The notes below the pieces were generated by a model that worked only from the letters and a program-made list of their open reading frames with translations, was not told the origin of the DNA and did not search any database. A program made the translations under genes and the position numbers. This document shows positions 9,144 to 19,158 of a DNA stretch of 64,000 nt, in pieces. Each line of letters starts with the position of its first letter. Within the stretch, counting starts at the first letter, position 1. This stretch comes from Shimia sp. Alg240-R146 (GTDB lineage Bacteria; Pseudomonadota; Alphaproteobacteria; Rhodobacterales; Rhodobacteraceae): the NCBI RefSeq assembly GCF_947331465.1, contig NZ_CAMZOK010000001.1, forward strand, positions 1,798,001-1,862,000, read 5' to 3'.

Positions 9144-10832
9144 ATGGCTTTGAATCTGACGATGCCCGATGAGGGTGATCTGAAACCCCGCATCACCGTA
9201 TTCGGTGTTGGCGGTGCTGGTGGCAACGCGGTCAACAACATGATCGAAAAAGAGCTTGAAGGCGTTGAGTTCGTTGTGGCGAACACCGATGCACAGGCTT
9301 TGCAGCAAAGCGACGCGGAAAAACGCGTTCAGCTTGGCGTAAAGGTTACCGAAGGTTTGGGTGCCGGCGCCCGCGCAACCGTTGGGGCGGCTGCTGCAGA
9401 AGAGAGCATCGAACAGATTGTCGATCACCTGGCGGGCGCACATATGTGCTTTATCACCGCGGGTATGGGCGGCGGCACCGGCACAGGCGCCGCGCCAATC
9501 ATCGCGCAGGCAGCGCGTGAATTGGGCGTCCTGACCGTAGGTGTTGTCACCAAGCCATTCCAGTTCGAGGGCGCAAAACGTATGCGTCAAGCGGAAGAGG
9601 GCGTTGAGCAGCTTCAGAAGATGGTCGACACGCTGATCATCATTCCGAACCAGAACCTGTTCCGTCTTGCGAACGAAAAAACCACATTTACCGAAGCCTT
9701 CTCGATGGCAGACGATGTTCTGTACCAAGGTGTAAAAGGTGTGACGGACCTGATGGTACGTCCTGGCCTGATCAACCTCGACTTTGCAGACGTCCGCGCC
9801 GTGATGGACGAGATGGGTAAAGCGATGATGGGCACCGGTGAGGCCGACGGCGACAACCGCGCCATTCAGGCTGCCGAGAAGGCCATAGCCAACCCGCTGC
9901 TGGACGAGATTTCGCTGCGCGGCGCGAAGGGCGTTCTGATCAACATCACCGGCGGGCACGACCTGACCCTGTTCGAACTGGACGAGGCGGCCAACCGCAT
10001 CCGTCAGGAAGTGGACGAAGACGCAAACATCATCGTTGGCTCGACTATGGATCCGGCTCTCGAAGGCGGCATGCGTGTGTCGGTTGTGGCCACAGGCATC
10101 GACGCACTGGAAAGCACCAGCCCGATGCCATTGCCACGTCGCTCGATGGCGCAGCCCTTGCCAGGTGCCGAAGTTGCGGCCCCCGAGGGTGTCAGCGTTG
10201 AAGCACCGACCATGACGGCGGCTCCGGCGCAGGTTAGCGTTGAAGTGGCAGCGGCGCCAGCTGCGCCAACAGTTGCGGGTGAGCCGGGTCTGTTTGACAC
10301 GATTGATCCACAGTCCGCTGCGGCCGAAGATCAGATGGAACACATTTTTGAGGATGCGGCGGCCCCTACAGCCCCGGCAGCCCCCGTATTTGATGCGCCT
10401 GCAGCAATTGCGGATGAGCTTCCGGCGCCAGCCTATCGGCCAGCTCCAGCTGAGCAGGCTGTTGTGCAGGCCGAGGAAACCGACGAATTCGTGGCTCCTC
10501 AGCGTCCGGCACCGGGCACGCCAACACCACAACTGATGGCGCGTTTGCAAGCTGCAGTGGAAAAAGCACCGGCTGCTCCGGCCCGTCCTGTGGTTCCAGA
10601 AGCAAGCGCAGAACCAGCGCAAGAAGAGCGGTCTCGCTTTGGCATCAACAACCTGTTCCACCGCATGTCAGGTGGACAACAGGTGGAAGGCCAGCCCACA
10701 CGTCAGGCGCAACAACCGCGGGTTCAGCCTTCGGTGCAACCTGTCGCTCAGGCGGCGGAGCCTGCTGCTCAGGCGGACCCGGAGCAAGAGCGGATCGAAA
10801 TCCCCGCTTTCCTGCGCCGTCAAGCAAACTAA
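9144..10832 (+). CDS. ftsZ: FtsZ, tubulin-like division GTPase
   Basis: Forms the cytokinetic Z ring. The protein has 562 residues, much longer than the about 380-390 of E. coli. The GTPase core holds [14 protein letters not shown] (about 20-33), the tubulin signature GGGTGTG (about 109-115) and [11 protein letters not shown] as the catalytic T7 loop. From about 325 the core gives way to a long linker rich in Ala, Pro and Glu, typical of alphaproteobacteria, and the protein ends in the conserved tail [12 protein letters not shown] that binds FtsA. A strong terminator follows. Confidence 0.98.
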   Translation: MALNLTMPDEGDLKPRITVFGVGGAGGNAVNNMIEKELEGVEFVVANTDAQALQQSDAEKRVQLGVKVTEGLGAGARATVGAAAAEESIEQIVDHLAGAHMCFITAGMGGGTGTGAAPIIAQAARELGVLTVGVVTKPFQFEGAKRMRQAEEGVEQLQKMVDTLIIIPNQNLFRLANEKTTFTEAFSMADDVLYQGVKGVTDLMVRPGLINLDFADVRAVMDEMGKAMMGTGEADGDNRAIQAAEKAIANPLLDEISLRGAKGVLINITGGHDLTLFELDEAANRIRQEVDEDANIIVGSTMDPALEGGMRVSVVATGIDALESTSPMPLPRRSMAQPLPGAEVAAPEGVSVEAPTMTAAPAQVSVEVAAAPAAPTVAGEPGLFDTIDPQSAAAEDQMEHIFEDAAAPTAPAAPVFDAPAAIADELPAPAYRPAPAEQAVVQAEETDEFVAPQRPAPGTPTPQLMARLQAAVEKAPAAPARPVVPEASAEPAQEERSRFGINNLFHRMSGGQQVEGQPTRQAQQPRVQPSVQPVAQAAEPAAQADPEQERIEIPAFLRRQAN

Positions 10833-10853
10833 TCGAGAAAAAAACGTTAGACG

Positions 10854-10880
10854 ACCGCCCCCAATCGGGGGCGGTTTTTC
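10854..10880 (+). terminator. Rho-independent terminator of ftsZ
   Basis: Perfect stem CCGCCCCC/GGGGGCGG (10855-10862 and 10867-10874), loop AATC, followed by five T. It lies 22 bases after the ftsZ stop. Confidence 0.9.
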
Positions 10881-11037
10881 TATTTTAAGCAATGACTTAA
10901 GTGTGTCTGCGCGACGTTTCGCCTATTTGTTTCAGGCATGTTTCAGACCGTTACAAAGATTGAATTGTGATGACGGCGGGAACCACATAGTTCAAGGTTG
11001 CGGCCAATGGGGTGTGCCGCGTCACTCGGGGACTACT

Positions 11038-11961
11038 GTGCAAACCACGCTGAAAACAAACGTTACATTTACTGGAACCGGACTGCATTCCGGCAAGACC
11101 GTGCGCATGACCGTGCAACCGGCCTCTGCGGACTACGGCATTTGGTTCCGGCGCAGTGACGTGATTGGCAAAGACGCGATGGTTCCGGCCCGTTGGGACG
11201 TAGTAGAGCAAACGGCTTTGTGCACCCGTATCGTAAATGATGCTGGCGTGACAGTAGGAACGATTGAGCACCTTATGGCGGCATTGGCCGGCTGTGGCAT
11301 TCACAACGCTCTCATTGAAATCGACGCAGCCGAAGTGCCGATCATGGATGGTAGCGCGGCGGATTTTGTACGGGGATTTTTGCGCGCCGGACTGGTTCAG
11401 CAAGACGCAGCGGTGCGCGCCATTCGCATTCTGAAACCTGTGTCTGTTGAGCGTGGTGATGCGCGTGCAGAACTGCTGCCGGATCAGGACATGCGCATGG
11501 AATTCCATATCGATTTTGAAGACGCAGCCATCGGGCAGCAGACCAAAGGTATGACATTGGCCAATGGCAGTTTTGTGCGTGAGCTGAGTGACAGCCGGAC
11601 GTTCTGTCGGCAGGCGGATGTCGAAACAATGCAGGCCAATGGCCTCGCGCTTGGCGGCAATCCCGAAGAAAACGCTGTGGTGTTTGACGGCGAGAAAATT
11701 TTGAGCCCCGGTGGCTTGCGCCACTTGGACGAACCCGTGCGCCACAAAATGTTGGATGCGGTGGGTGACCTCTATCTGGCTGGTGCGCCGATTCTGGGGC
11801 GGTATCGCGGGATCCGCGCTGGCCATTCGCTCACCAACGAGCTTTTGCGCACACTTTTTGCCGATCCTGAGGCCTGGTGTTTTGCGGATTGCACGGATGA
11901 TCTTGCGTCCCGATTGCCCGGTGCTGGTGTACATATCGGTGAAATTCCGGCTGTTGCCTGA
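11038..11961 (+). CDS. lpxC: LpxC, UDP-3-O-acyl-N-acetylglucosamine deacetylase
   Basis: Zinc-dependent deacetylase that commits to lipid A synthesis in the cytoplasm. With start GTG 11038 the product begins (M)QTTLKTNVTFTGTGLHSGK, which matches the family start and gives 307 residues. Zinc ligands are visible: His in IEHLMAAL (about 78), His and Asp in RHKMLD (about 236 and 240), and the catalytic His in GHSLTNELL (about 263). The open frame runs further upstream, but that part is not LpxC-like. About 200 bases separate it from ftsZ, with a terminator between, so it probably has its own promoter. Confidence 0.96.
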   Translation: MQTTLKTNVTFTGTGLHSGKTVRMTVQPASADYGIWFRRSDVIGKDAMVPARWDVVEQTALCTRIVNDAGVTVGTIEHLMAALAGCGIHNALIEIDAAEVPIMDGSAADFVRGFLRAGLVQQDAAVRAIRILKPVSVERGDARAELLPDQDMRMEFHIDFEDAAIGQQTKGMTLANGSFVRELSDSRTFCRQADVETMQANGLALGGNPEENAVVFDGEKILSPGGLRHLDEPVRHKMLDAVGDLYLAGAPILGRYRGIRAGHSLTNELLRTLFADPEAWCFADCTDDLASRLPGAGVHIGEIPAVA

Positions 11962-12070
11962 TCCAACGCCCTCAAAAAGTGCCAAATCCATTTTGCACCG
12001 CAATTTTCTGTGCTAACAGCTTGTCTAAGGACGGCGAACTGCCGTGAGGAAGATCAAGAGGTTGAGCACT

Positions 12071-12925
12071 ATGGCAGGCATCAAGACACGGGGTCGCATT
12101 GTCGGGTCTATTCTTGCGGTTTTGGTGGCGGCATCTTGTGGCGACACGACGACGGATAAAGTCAAGCGCGGCGACTTCTCTCTTGATGGGTTTACCGCTG
12201 AGCAGATTTACGGTCGGGCCGAATGGGAGCTGGGGCGTGGGCGCGGCGAAGACGCGGCGTTTTATTTTTCCGAGGTGGAACGCCAGTATCCGTACTCTGA
12301 GCTGACCGAGCGCGCGATTATCATGCAAGCCTTCAGCTATCATCAGGAACAACTTTATCCCGAAAGCCGTGCGGCTGCACAACGATACATCGATTTCTAT
12401 CCTGCTGCTGAGGACGCGGCTTACGCGCAGTATTTGCTGGCGCTTAGCTACTACGACCAGATCGACGAAGTGGGCCGCGACCAGGGACTGACGTTCCAAG
12501 CGTTGCAGGAGTTGCGTAAGGTGATCGAGATCTACCCAGACACCGAATATGCGCGCTCTTCGATCCTCAAGTTTGATTTGGCGTTTGATCATTTGGCGTC
12601 CAAGGAAATGGAAATCGGGCGTTACTATTTGCGTCGGGACCACTACGGCGCCGCGATCACCCGGTTCCGTGTTGTTGTCGAAGACTTTCAGACCACCACA
12701 CACACCGCCGAAGCACTGCACCGCTTGGTCGAAGCTTATCTGTCGCTTGGTTTGAATGCCGAAGCGCAGACTGCGGGCGCGATTTTGGGTCACAACTTCC
12801 AAGGCACGCAATGGTATGAGGACAGCTACAAGCTTCTGCTCGGTCGTGGATTGGAACTTGAAGCCGCGAGTGATGGCTGGCTGAAACGGGTCTATCGCCA
12901 GACGTTGCAAGGTAAGTGGCTGTAA
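12071..12925 (+). CDS. bamD: BamD, outer membrane assembly lipoprotein
   Basis: Periplasmic lipoprotein of the BAM complex that inserts outer-membrane proteins. The signal peptide ends in LVAASC, giving a lipidated Cys at about residue 22, followed by TPR-like repeats (TAEQIYGRAEWELGRGR, YFSEVERQYPYSELTERA, YPESRAAAQRYIDFYP). The 284-residue length fits. ATG 12071 is preceded by AGAGG at 9 bases; an in-frame GTG at 12044 would add nine basic residues. Neighbours lpxC and recN are usual in this group. Confidence 0.94.
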   Translation: MAGIKTRGRIVGSILAVLVAASCGDTTTDKVKRGDFSLDGFTAEQIYGRAEWELGRGRGEDAAFYFSEVERQYPYSELTERAIIMQAFSYHQEQLYPESRAAAQRYIDFYPAAEDAAYAQYLLALSYYDQIDEVGRDQGLTFQALQELRKVIEIYPDTEYARSSILKFDLAFDHLASKEMEIGRYYLRRDHYGAAITRFRVVVEDFQTTTHTAEALHRLVEAYLSLGLNAEAQTAGAILGHNFQGTQWYEDSYKLLLGRGLELEAASDGWLKRVYRQTLQGKWL

Positions 12926-12961
12926 AGGGCGGCGGGGCTGTGCTCTGCCGGATGACGGACA

Positions 12962-14608
12962 ATGCTGCGCGCGCTTGATATTCGGGACATGCTGATCATC
13001 GATCGGTTGGAGCTTGCGTTCCAGCCGGGCCTGAATGTGCTGACCGGCGAGACCGGTGCCGGTAAATCCATTTTGCTCGACAGTTTGGGGTTTGTGCTTG
13101 GATGGCGCGGCCGCGCTGAATTGGTGCGGGCCGGGGCCGAGCAGGGCGAAGTTGTTGCGGAGTTTGATCTGCCCGAAGGACATCCTGCGCACGCTGTACT
13201 CGAGGACGCGGGGTTGCCGGGTGGCGATGAGTTGATCCTGCGGCGGGTGAACCGCTCTGATGGGCGCAAGACGGCGTGGGTGAATGACCGCAGATGTTCA
13301 GGCGAGGTTTTACGGCGGCTGTCTGAGACGCTGATTGAGTTACATGGTCAACATGATGACCGCGGTCTGCTGGACCCAAAGGGGCACCGTGCCCTGCTGG
13401 ACAGCTACGCTGAAACGGACCCACTTCGCCAGAATGTTCGCCAAGCCTGGTCAGGCGTTGCTGCTGCCCGCAAGACGTTGGCGACTGCCGAAGCGGAGCT
13501 AAAGGCCGTGCAGGACGAGGAAGATTTTCTGCGGCACGCGGTTGGAGAGCTGGACCAATTGGATCCCGAACCGGGTGAAGAGGCGGAGCTTGATACCCGG
13601 CGGCGGATGATGCAAGGCGCAGAAAAGGTGCGCGAGGGCGTGGCGCGGGCGCATGAAATGTTGGGCTCGGGCGGCGCCGAAGGCACAATGAGCGACGCGC
13701 TGCGCTGGCTTGAAAGCGCATTGGCGGAGACAGGGGATCATCTGACAGCACCGATTGCGGCGCTGGAACGCGCGCTCAACGAGCTTGGAGAAGCCGAAGA
13801 CGGCGTTGCGCGCACACTGGATGCTTTGGACTTCAATCCACATGAATTGGAGCAGGTCGAGGAGCGTTTGTTTGCGATCCGGGCTTTGGCGCGCAAGCAT
13901 GATGTGGCGCCAGACGAATTGGGCAATTTCGCGCAGGACTTGCGAGGCCGCCTAGCAGCGTTAGATGCCGGTGCCGGCAACATTGCGGCGCTGCGCAGCG
14001 AACTGGAGCAGGCGCAAAAGGGCTATGATGCGGCAGCGGACAAGTTAAGTCAGGCCCGCAAAGGGGCGGCGGGCGCCTTAGACAGCGCCGTGATGTCCGA
14101 GCTGGCCCCGCTGAAAATGGAGCGGGCGGTGTTTGAAACCCGCATTGCCGATGCCGACGCAGGACCGGATGGAACCGATCAAGTGGAGTTTGTGGTCGCC
14201 ACGAACCCCGGAGCACCGGCAGGGCCGTTGGGCAAAATCGCATCGGGTGGCGAACTGAGCCGCTTCCTGTTGGCCCTCAAGGTTTGCCTCAGTTCGGAAG
14301 ATCAGGGCGTGACGATGATCTTTGACGAGATTGACCGTGGCGTAGGCGGGGCAACTGCGGATGCCGTGGGTCGCAGGCTTAAGGCGTTGGCGAGTGACGG
14401 ACAGGTTTTGGTTGTGACGCATTCTCCGCAAGTGGCCGCTTTGGGCGCGCATCACTGGCGGGTGCAAAAGCACGTGGTGGATAACGCCACATTGAGCCAG
14501 GTGGTGCCGCTTGATGCTGCGGCCCGTGTTGATGAGGTCGCGCGCATGTTGTCGGGTGACACGATCACGGATGAGGCGCGCGCAGCGGCACGGGCCCTGT
14601 TGGACTAG
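12962..14608 (+). CDS. recN: RecN, DNA repair ATPase
   Basis: SMC-like ATPase of double-strand break repair. The 548-residue protein has Walker A GETGAGKS (about 29-36), a central coiled coil with Glu/Ala-rich heptads (roughly 160-370), the ABC signature ASGGELSRFLLALK and Walker B TMIFDEIDRGVGG, followed by the His of VVTHSPQVAALG. It starts at ATG 12962, 36 bases after bamD, and is the last gene of this run. Confidence 0.96.
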   Translation: MLRALDIRDMLIIDRLELAFQPGLNVLTGETGAGKSILLDSLGFVLGWRGRAELVRAGAEQGEVVAEFDLPEGHPAHAVLEDAGLPGGDELILRRVNRSDGRKTAWVNDRRCSGEVLRRLSETLIELHGQHDDRGLLDPKGHRALLDSYAETDPLRQNVRQAWSGVAAARKTLATAEAELKAVQDEEDFLRHAVGELDQLDPEPGEEAELDTRRRMMQGAEKVREGVARAHEMLGSGGAEGTMSDALRWLESALAETGDHLTAPIAALERALNELGEAEDGVARTLDALDFNPHELEQVEERLFAIRALARKHDVAPDELGNFAQDLRGRLAALDAGAGNIAALRSELEQAQKGYDAAADKLSQARKGAAGALDSAVMSELAPLKMERAVFETRIADADAGPDGTDQVEFVVATNPGAPAGPLGKIASGGELSRFLLALKVCLSSEDQGVTMIFDEIDRGVGGATADAVGRRLKALASDGQVLVVTHSPQVAALGAHHWRVQKHVVDNATLSQVVPLDAAARVDEVARMLSGDTITDEARAAARALLD

Positions 14609-14703
14609 TCCCAAAAAGTTGAGGCCTCACAAGGGGTTTCCTCTTTGCGCCAACGCGAATTTCGGATTACATCAGAAGAGAACTCCGAAAGCACCGAGGC
14701 ACT

Positions 14704-16392
14704 ATGGCGAAGTCCGTTGGATCCTTCCTTAGGGAGAGCGCCCGAGAGGCGGCAGAGACCTGCCGCGGCGGATGGCGTGTCCTGGTGGAAAAAGGACCTA
14801 GTCAGTTTCAATTTTGGCTGATTGCGTTGGGTATCGGGATCGGCGCTGGCTTTGCCGCGCTGGCTTTTCGCAAAGCCATTCGGTTTCTGCAGTCGACTCT
14901 TTACGGCACCAAAGACCTGAGCCACCTGCACAGTTTTGCAGACACGTTGCCCTGGTTTTGGTTGCTGGTCATCCCGACGGTGGGCGGCTTGGCAGTTGGC
15001 TTGATCCTGCACCATTTCACGCCGGATGGGCGGGTGCGGTCGGTGGCAGATGTCATTCAGGGCGCGGCGCTTTATGAAGGGCGGGTGGAGCGTAAAGCGG
15101 GCATCGCCTCGGCTCTGGCTTCGCTGATCACGCTAAGCTCTGGAGGCTCCACTGGACGCGAAGGGCCGGTGGTTCACATGGCCGGCGTGATCGCCAGCTG
15201 GGTGAGCGACCGGATCAAGGCGAACGGCATCACAGGGCGCGATCTGCTGGGCTGCGCGGTGGCTGCGGCTGTCTCAGCTTCCTTCAATGCGCCTATTGCG
15301 GGGGCATTGTTTGCGTTGGAAGTGGTGTTGCGCCACTTCGCGGTACACGCATTTGCACCGATAGTGATCGCCTCCGTGGCGGGAACTGTGATCAACCGGC
15401 TGGAATTTGGCGATGTGACCGAGTTTTCCTTGCCGACGGCAACGGCCCTTCAGTTCTATCAGGAACTTCCAGCATTCTTGATGCTCGGCGGGCTGTGCGG
15501 GCTGGTGGCCGTGGCCTTGATGTGGACCATTTTTTGGTCCGAAGACATGGCCAGTCATCTGCAGCAGGATTTGAATATTCCGCGATGGTTGCGGCCAGCG
15601 ATTTCCGGCGCCTTGCTGGGTGGCATTGCGATCTTTTTCCCGCACATCATTGGCGTTGGCTATGAGACAACCTCGGCGGCGCTGACCGGGCAGTTGGTGT
15701 TGCACGAGGCGGTTGTTTTTGCGGTGCTCAAAGTGATTGCCGTGTCGATCACCATGGCGGGACGTATGGGGGGAGGGGTATTTTCTCCCGCGCTGATGGT
15801 TGGGGCGCTGACCGGATTGGCGTTTGGCCTGATAGCAACCGCAATTTTTCCGAATGTGTCGGGCACTACAACGCTTTATGCCTTGGCCGGTCTGGGCGCA
15901 GTGGCCGCCGCGGTGCTGGGCGCGCCGATTTCCACCACATTGATTGTCTTTGAAATGACCGGGGACTGGCAAACCGGACTTGCGGTCATGGTGGCCGTGT
16001 CGGTTTCAACGGCGCTGAGTTCAAGACTGGTAGATCAGTCGTTCTTTCTGTCGCAACTTGAACGTCGCGGGGTTCATATCGCGGCTGGCCCTCAAGCCTA
16101 TCTTTTGTCGATGTGCAGTGTGGCTGGGGTGATGCGCTCTAAAGATGACCCGAAAGCTGCACCGGAGGAGCGCTGTTGGGAAATGATGTCAGAGGGTAGC
16201 TATGTGGACGGCAGCGCGACGCTGGAAAGCGTGATGCCGATGTTTGAGGCAACGGGTACGGCCTTTGTGCCGGTGATCAGTCTAGGGCGCGAGGATGAGC
16301 CACCTGAGCTTTTGGGCGCCGTGTTTCATGTGGATGCGTTGCGGACGTTCAACAAAGCATTGGCGGCCACGGCGGCAGAGGAACATTCCTGA
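14704..16392 (+). CDS. ClC-family chloride channel/antiporter with CBS region
   Basis: Inner-membrane ClC protein of 562 residues. Selectivity motifs are present: GREGP (about 151-155, with the gating glutamate) and GGGVFSPALMVGA, the GxFxP motif. About 10-12 membrane segments are followed by a cytoplasmic C-terminal part (from about 460) in which VMRSKDD and LESVMPMFEATGTAFVPVI resemble CBS repeats. Whether it is a channel or an H+/Cl- antiporter cannot be told here. It stands alone, 95 bases after recN. Confidence 0.92.
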   Translation: MAKSVGSFLRESAREAAETCRGGWRVLVEKGPSQFQFWLIALGIGIGAGFAALAFRKAIRFLQSTLYGTKDLSHLHSFADTLPWFWLLVIPTVGGLAVGLILHHFTPDGRVRSVADVIQGAALYEGRVERKAGIASALASLITLSSGGSTGREGPVVHMAGVIASWVSDRIKANGITGRDLLGCAVAAAVSASFNAPIAGALFALEVVLRHFAVHAFAPIVIASVAGTVINRLEFGDVTEFSLPTATALQFYQELPAFLMLGGLCGLVAVALMWTIFWSEDMASHLQQDLNIPRWLRPAISGALLGGIAIFFPHIIGVGYETTSAALTGQLVLHEAVVFAVLKVIAVSITMAGRMGGGVFSPALMVGALTGLAFGLIATAIFPNVSGTTTLYALAGLGAVAAAVLGAPISTTLIVFEMTGDWQTGLAVMVAVSVSTALSSRLVDQSFFLSQLERRGVHIAAGPQAYLLSMCSVAGVMRSKDDPKAAPEERCWEMMSEGSYVDGSATLESVMPMFEATGTAFVPVISLGREDEPPELLGAVFHVDALRTFNKALAATAAEEHS

Positions 16393-16412
16393 CCCCCCAA
16401 AAGGCCGGGGGG
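16393..16412. terminator. Possible hairpin between convergent genes
   Basis: CCCCCC, 8-base loop, GGGGGG between the stops of the ClC gene and the minus-strand DUF3299 gene. No clear T run follows on either strand, so this is a weak call. Confidence 0.4.
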
Positions 16413-16419
16413 CATTGAT

Positions 16420-17070
16420 TTATTGCACAACGTAAGGTTCGACCACCGCTGCGTCCATCGTGTAGGTGATGTCGACATTGGCATTGCCATCAACCATCCA
16501 AAGAGATTTTTCCTGCGGCTCGCTTTTGATTTCGCCGGAAATCCAGATCGGTGCGTAAAGGCCAGATGTCTCAAACCCTTGAGGATACGAAACATGCACA
16601 ATCTGATTTGCGGGGGGGGGTGGCGTATGGATGCAAGCGCCAACCGTGGGCACCAGCAGAAATTCGACCGCTTTGCCGTCTTTGATGTCCAAGGGCAGCA
16701 GATAACCGGGAATGCGGATGTTGCGCCCAACGATGTCGGCGTTCGGATCGGTGGCTTCGCGGGTCCGCAGTTCGATGATACGCAGGCGTTCAGCAAACAG
16801 AAAATCCACATCCAAGCCATCTGCCTTCAACTCTTTGCGCAGGCCGGCGGCATCCTCGGCTGCGGTGGCGTCGGTGCCGGTGTCCGCAAGTGTCTCAAGC
16901 TGCAAGAGATGCGCAAGGCGGTTCATCTGAGCGCTTGAGAGAGCGGCAAACGGGTTTTCGTAGGACGTAAAGGGCGGCGTCAGGTCGACCCAGCCAACGC
17001 TCTCAGGATCAGACGCCTGTGCAAATGTGGCAGAAAGCAACAAGGCGGCAGCGAGAGCGTGAATTTTCAT
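16420..17070 (-). CDS. DUF3299 family exported protein
   Basis: A 216-residue protein with a cleavable-looking signal peptide (MKIHALAAALLLSATFAQAS). The conserved block FLLVPTVGACIHTPPPPANQ (about 140-160) with one Cys and one His is the hallmark I associate with DUF3299. The mature protein is probably periplasmic. It is the last gene of a three-gene minus-strand unit after an ABC ATPase and an FtsX-type permease, 36 bases downstream of the permease. The CxH-type motif may bind a metal; that is inference. Confidence 0.8.
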   Translation of the reverse strand: MKIHALAAALLLSATFAQASDPESVGWVDLTPPFTSYENPFAALSSAQMNRLAHLLQLETLADTGTDATAAEDAAGLRKELKADGLDVDFLFAERLRIIELRTREATDPNADIVGRNIRIPGYLLPLDIKDGKAVEFLLVPTVGACIHTPPPPANQIVHVSYPQGFETSGLYAPIWISGEIKSEPQEKSLWMVDGNANVDITYTMDAAVVEPYVVQ

Positions 17071-17106
17071 GGTATTCCCTTGGTTCGTTAAGCGCGGTTC
17101 ACCGGC

Positions 17107-18429
17107 CTAGAGTTTGGCCGCCAGCCCGTCAGAGAGAGTCATTCGATATACCCGCCATGCTGGCAGAAGACTGGCGAGCGCGGCAACACAAAAAACCGCG
17201 AGCAACAACGTCAACTCGGAGAAGCTTGGTAAGGCCAGCCCCATGCGGAAGCCGTAGTTGGCAGACAGGATTGGGTTGGCAAGCGCCGTGGACAACAGGA
17301 GCAGGGCAATCCCTATAAGAATGCCAACGACGGCCATCATGAGGGCTTCGGAGACGATAAGGCCAAAGATTTTGCCTGGTGTCGCACCGACGGACCGAAG
17401 GATCGCAAATTCTCGTCTGCGCGCTTCCAGCGTGGCTGACAGCATCACCACCATGCCGATGAGACTGGCGGCAGCCACAGCAACGGACATCAGGCGCAAT
17501 GCGTTTTCTGCGGTGCCGGTGATGGACCAAAGCTGCAGGAGCGCGACGTTGGGCATAACCGCGCTGAGTGCTTCTGTGGCATCGGTTTGCAATGCGCGCT
17601 GAATGCCGAGTATTGCACGGCGTTCAGTCAGGCCTACGTAGATTGCGTTGATCTGGTTCGGCTCATAGCCGTGGTCCTCGTGGTTGTCGTCGTCATGCCC
17701 GCGCGCGTCCTGCGCTTGATCTTCGTCAGTGCCGCCCAAGGAGCTGGATGCGTCGTCGTTCTCTTGGGCCGCAAATGGGTCAGCAGCAGGTGTCTCATAG
17801 CTTGCGTGCAGCCCATCGAATCCTTCGGTGGAAATAAACACCATGCGGTCCACGGCGGTGCCGGTTGGCGCAAGGACACCGGTCACGGTGAAAGGTGCAT
17901 CGTCATGCATGTCAAAGGACACGTTTCCGGCGCCGTGGGCGTTCACAAACACCGTGCCAATGCCGTAGCCGAACCGTGTCGCAACCTCGGCGCCCATAAC
18001 CGCGCTGTCTGCTGCCTCAAAGTCGCCTCCTTGGGCAAATTCCAGCGACTGTCCGCCGCTGTGTCGGAAGTGTTCAAAATAGGCGCGGGAGGTGCCCATC
18101 ACGGGATATCCGCGATGGTTGTCCCCCATCATTAGTGGCACTGCCCAGTCTACGGCAGGCAAGTTTTCGACCCGCTCAAAACTGTCCCAGCTCATGCCGG
18201 TGCCAGTGGAGCCGACGCCAAAGACGGTCGCCATCAGAATTTGCACGTCGTTGCCACGTGGCGCGACAATCAGATCGATACCGGACGCGGAATTGGCAAA
18301 TGAGCCACGCGCACTGTCGCGCAAGCGCTCAACCCCAAGAATGAGCGCCACCGCAAGGGCAATTGACAGAACCGTCAAGCTGGCAACAAAGCGGCGGTTC
18401 CAGAGGCTGTACAGAGCGAGGTTCAACAT
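17107..18429 (-). CDS. ABC transporter permease, FtsX/MacB type, with His/Asp-rich loop
   Basis: A 440-residue inner-membrane protein: one N-terminal membrane segment (about 15-32), a large periplasmic domain, then three C-terminal segments (roughly 315-335, 362-385 and 408-425). The segment ARRREFAILRSVGATPGKIFGLIVSE is diagnostic of FtsX-type permeases. Between about 223 and 255 there is an acidic, His-containing loop (ENDDASSS..., then DARGHDDDNHEDHG), unusual for this family and suggestive of metal binding. Its start overlaps the ATPase stop by 7 bases, so the two form one transporter. Confidence 0.88.
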   Translation of the reverse strand: MLNLALYSLWNRRFVASLTVLSIALAVALILGVERLRDSARGSFANSASGIDLIVAPRGNDVQILMATVFGVGSTGTGMSWDSFERVENLPAVDWAVPLMMGDNHRGYPVMGTSRAYFEHFRHSGGQSLEFAQGGDFEAADSAVMGAEVATRFGYGIGTVFVNAHGAGNVSFDMHDDAPFTVTGVLAPTGTAVDRMVFISTEGFDGLHASYETPAADPFAAQENDDASSSLGGTDEDQAQDARGHDDDNHEDHGYEPNQINAIYVGLTERRAILGIQRALQTDATEALSAVMPNVALLQLWSITGTAENALRLMSVAVAAASLIGMVVMLSATLEARRREFAILRSVGATPGKIFGLIVSEALMMAVVGILIGIALLLLSTALANPILSANYGFRMGLALPSFSELTLLLAVFCVAALASLLPAWRVYRMTLSDGLAAKL

Positions 18430-19109
18430 GTGACGCCTTCCGGAAAGTTGATGTCGGACATGTTGATGACACGGTCAAAATGGTCCTCAAGTCCCGGATC
18501 GTGACTGACCACCAACAATGCCGCTCCTGTGCGGGCGGCCTCACCACTCAGCAGGCGCATAAAGGTCTGTTTGGCGTCTGGATCCAACGCGGATGTCGGT
18601 TCATCCGCCAGAATAAGCTCGGGCCCGCCGATCAACGCTCTGGCGGCTGCTACACGTTGTTGCTGGCCGTAGCTGAGAGCGCTGGCGGCAGTGCTGGCCA
18701 TTGACGCTAACCCAAGAGCCGCCAAGAGTGCGTCTGCGTCCTCTCTGGGAGAGGCAACCAATTGGCCCCGCCGTCGTGCGGAGAACGTGCAAGGCAACGT
18801 AATGTTGTCGCGCGCGCTGAGCCAGGGGATCAGATTGAAGGCCTGAAAGACAATGCCGATGTGGTCCACGCGAAACGAGTCGCGTCGGCTTGGGGGCAGG
18901 GACGCGACATCGGTTCCAGCCACCTCAACAGCGCCAGTGGCCACATCAATCACGCCGGCCAGCGCCGCCAGAAGGGTGGATTTTCCACAGCCGCTAGGGC
19001 CGCGCAACAAAAGCCGCTCTCCGGCACCAAGTGTGAGTTCAGGAATGTTTAAGACCGGTTCCGCGGCATCTGGCCATTGGTAGGAGAGGCCGCGCAAAAT
19101 CAGGGTCAT
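18423..19109 (-). CDS. ABC transporter ATP-binding protein (LolD/MacB-like)
   Basis: A 228-residue ATPase with Walker A GPSGCGKST (about 37-45), Q-loop FQAFNLIPWLS, signature SYGQQQRVAAARAL, Walker B LILADEPTSALD and switch His in VVSHD. The layout is that of the LolD/MacB/FtsE group that partners FtsX-type permeases; the signature has SYGQQ rather than the usual SGGQQ. It is first in the unit with the permease and DUF3299 protein. The likely job is mechanical work or release of something at the periplasmic face, rather than classic import. Confidence 0.9.
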   Translation of the reverse strand: MTLILRGLSYQWPDAAEPVLNIPELTLGAGERLLLRGPSGCGKSTLLAALAGVIDVATGAVEVAGTDVASLPPSRRDSFRVDHIGIVFQAFNLIPWLSARDNITLPCTFSARRRGQLVASPREDADALLAALGLASMASTAASALSYGQQQRVAAARALIGGPELILADEPTSALDPDAKQTFMRLLSGEAARTGAALLVVSHDPGLEDHFDRVINMSDINFPEGVTC

Positions 19110-19158
19110 TCAATTCTCTTTCTGTCCCGCTGTGCGGTGCTGTTTTGCCTAACTCGTT

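Noticed and set aside
8832..10661. 609-codon minus-strand open frame opposite ftsZ
   Set aside because: It is the antisense shadow of ftsZ, whose codon use keeps the other strand open. Composition is Arg/His/Cys-rich with no motif and no ribosome binding site.
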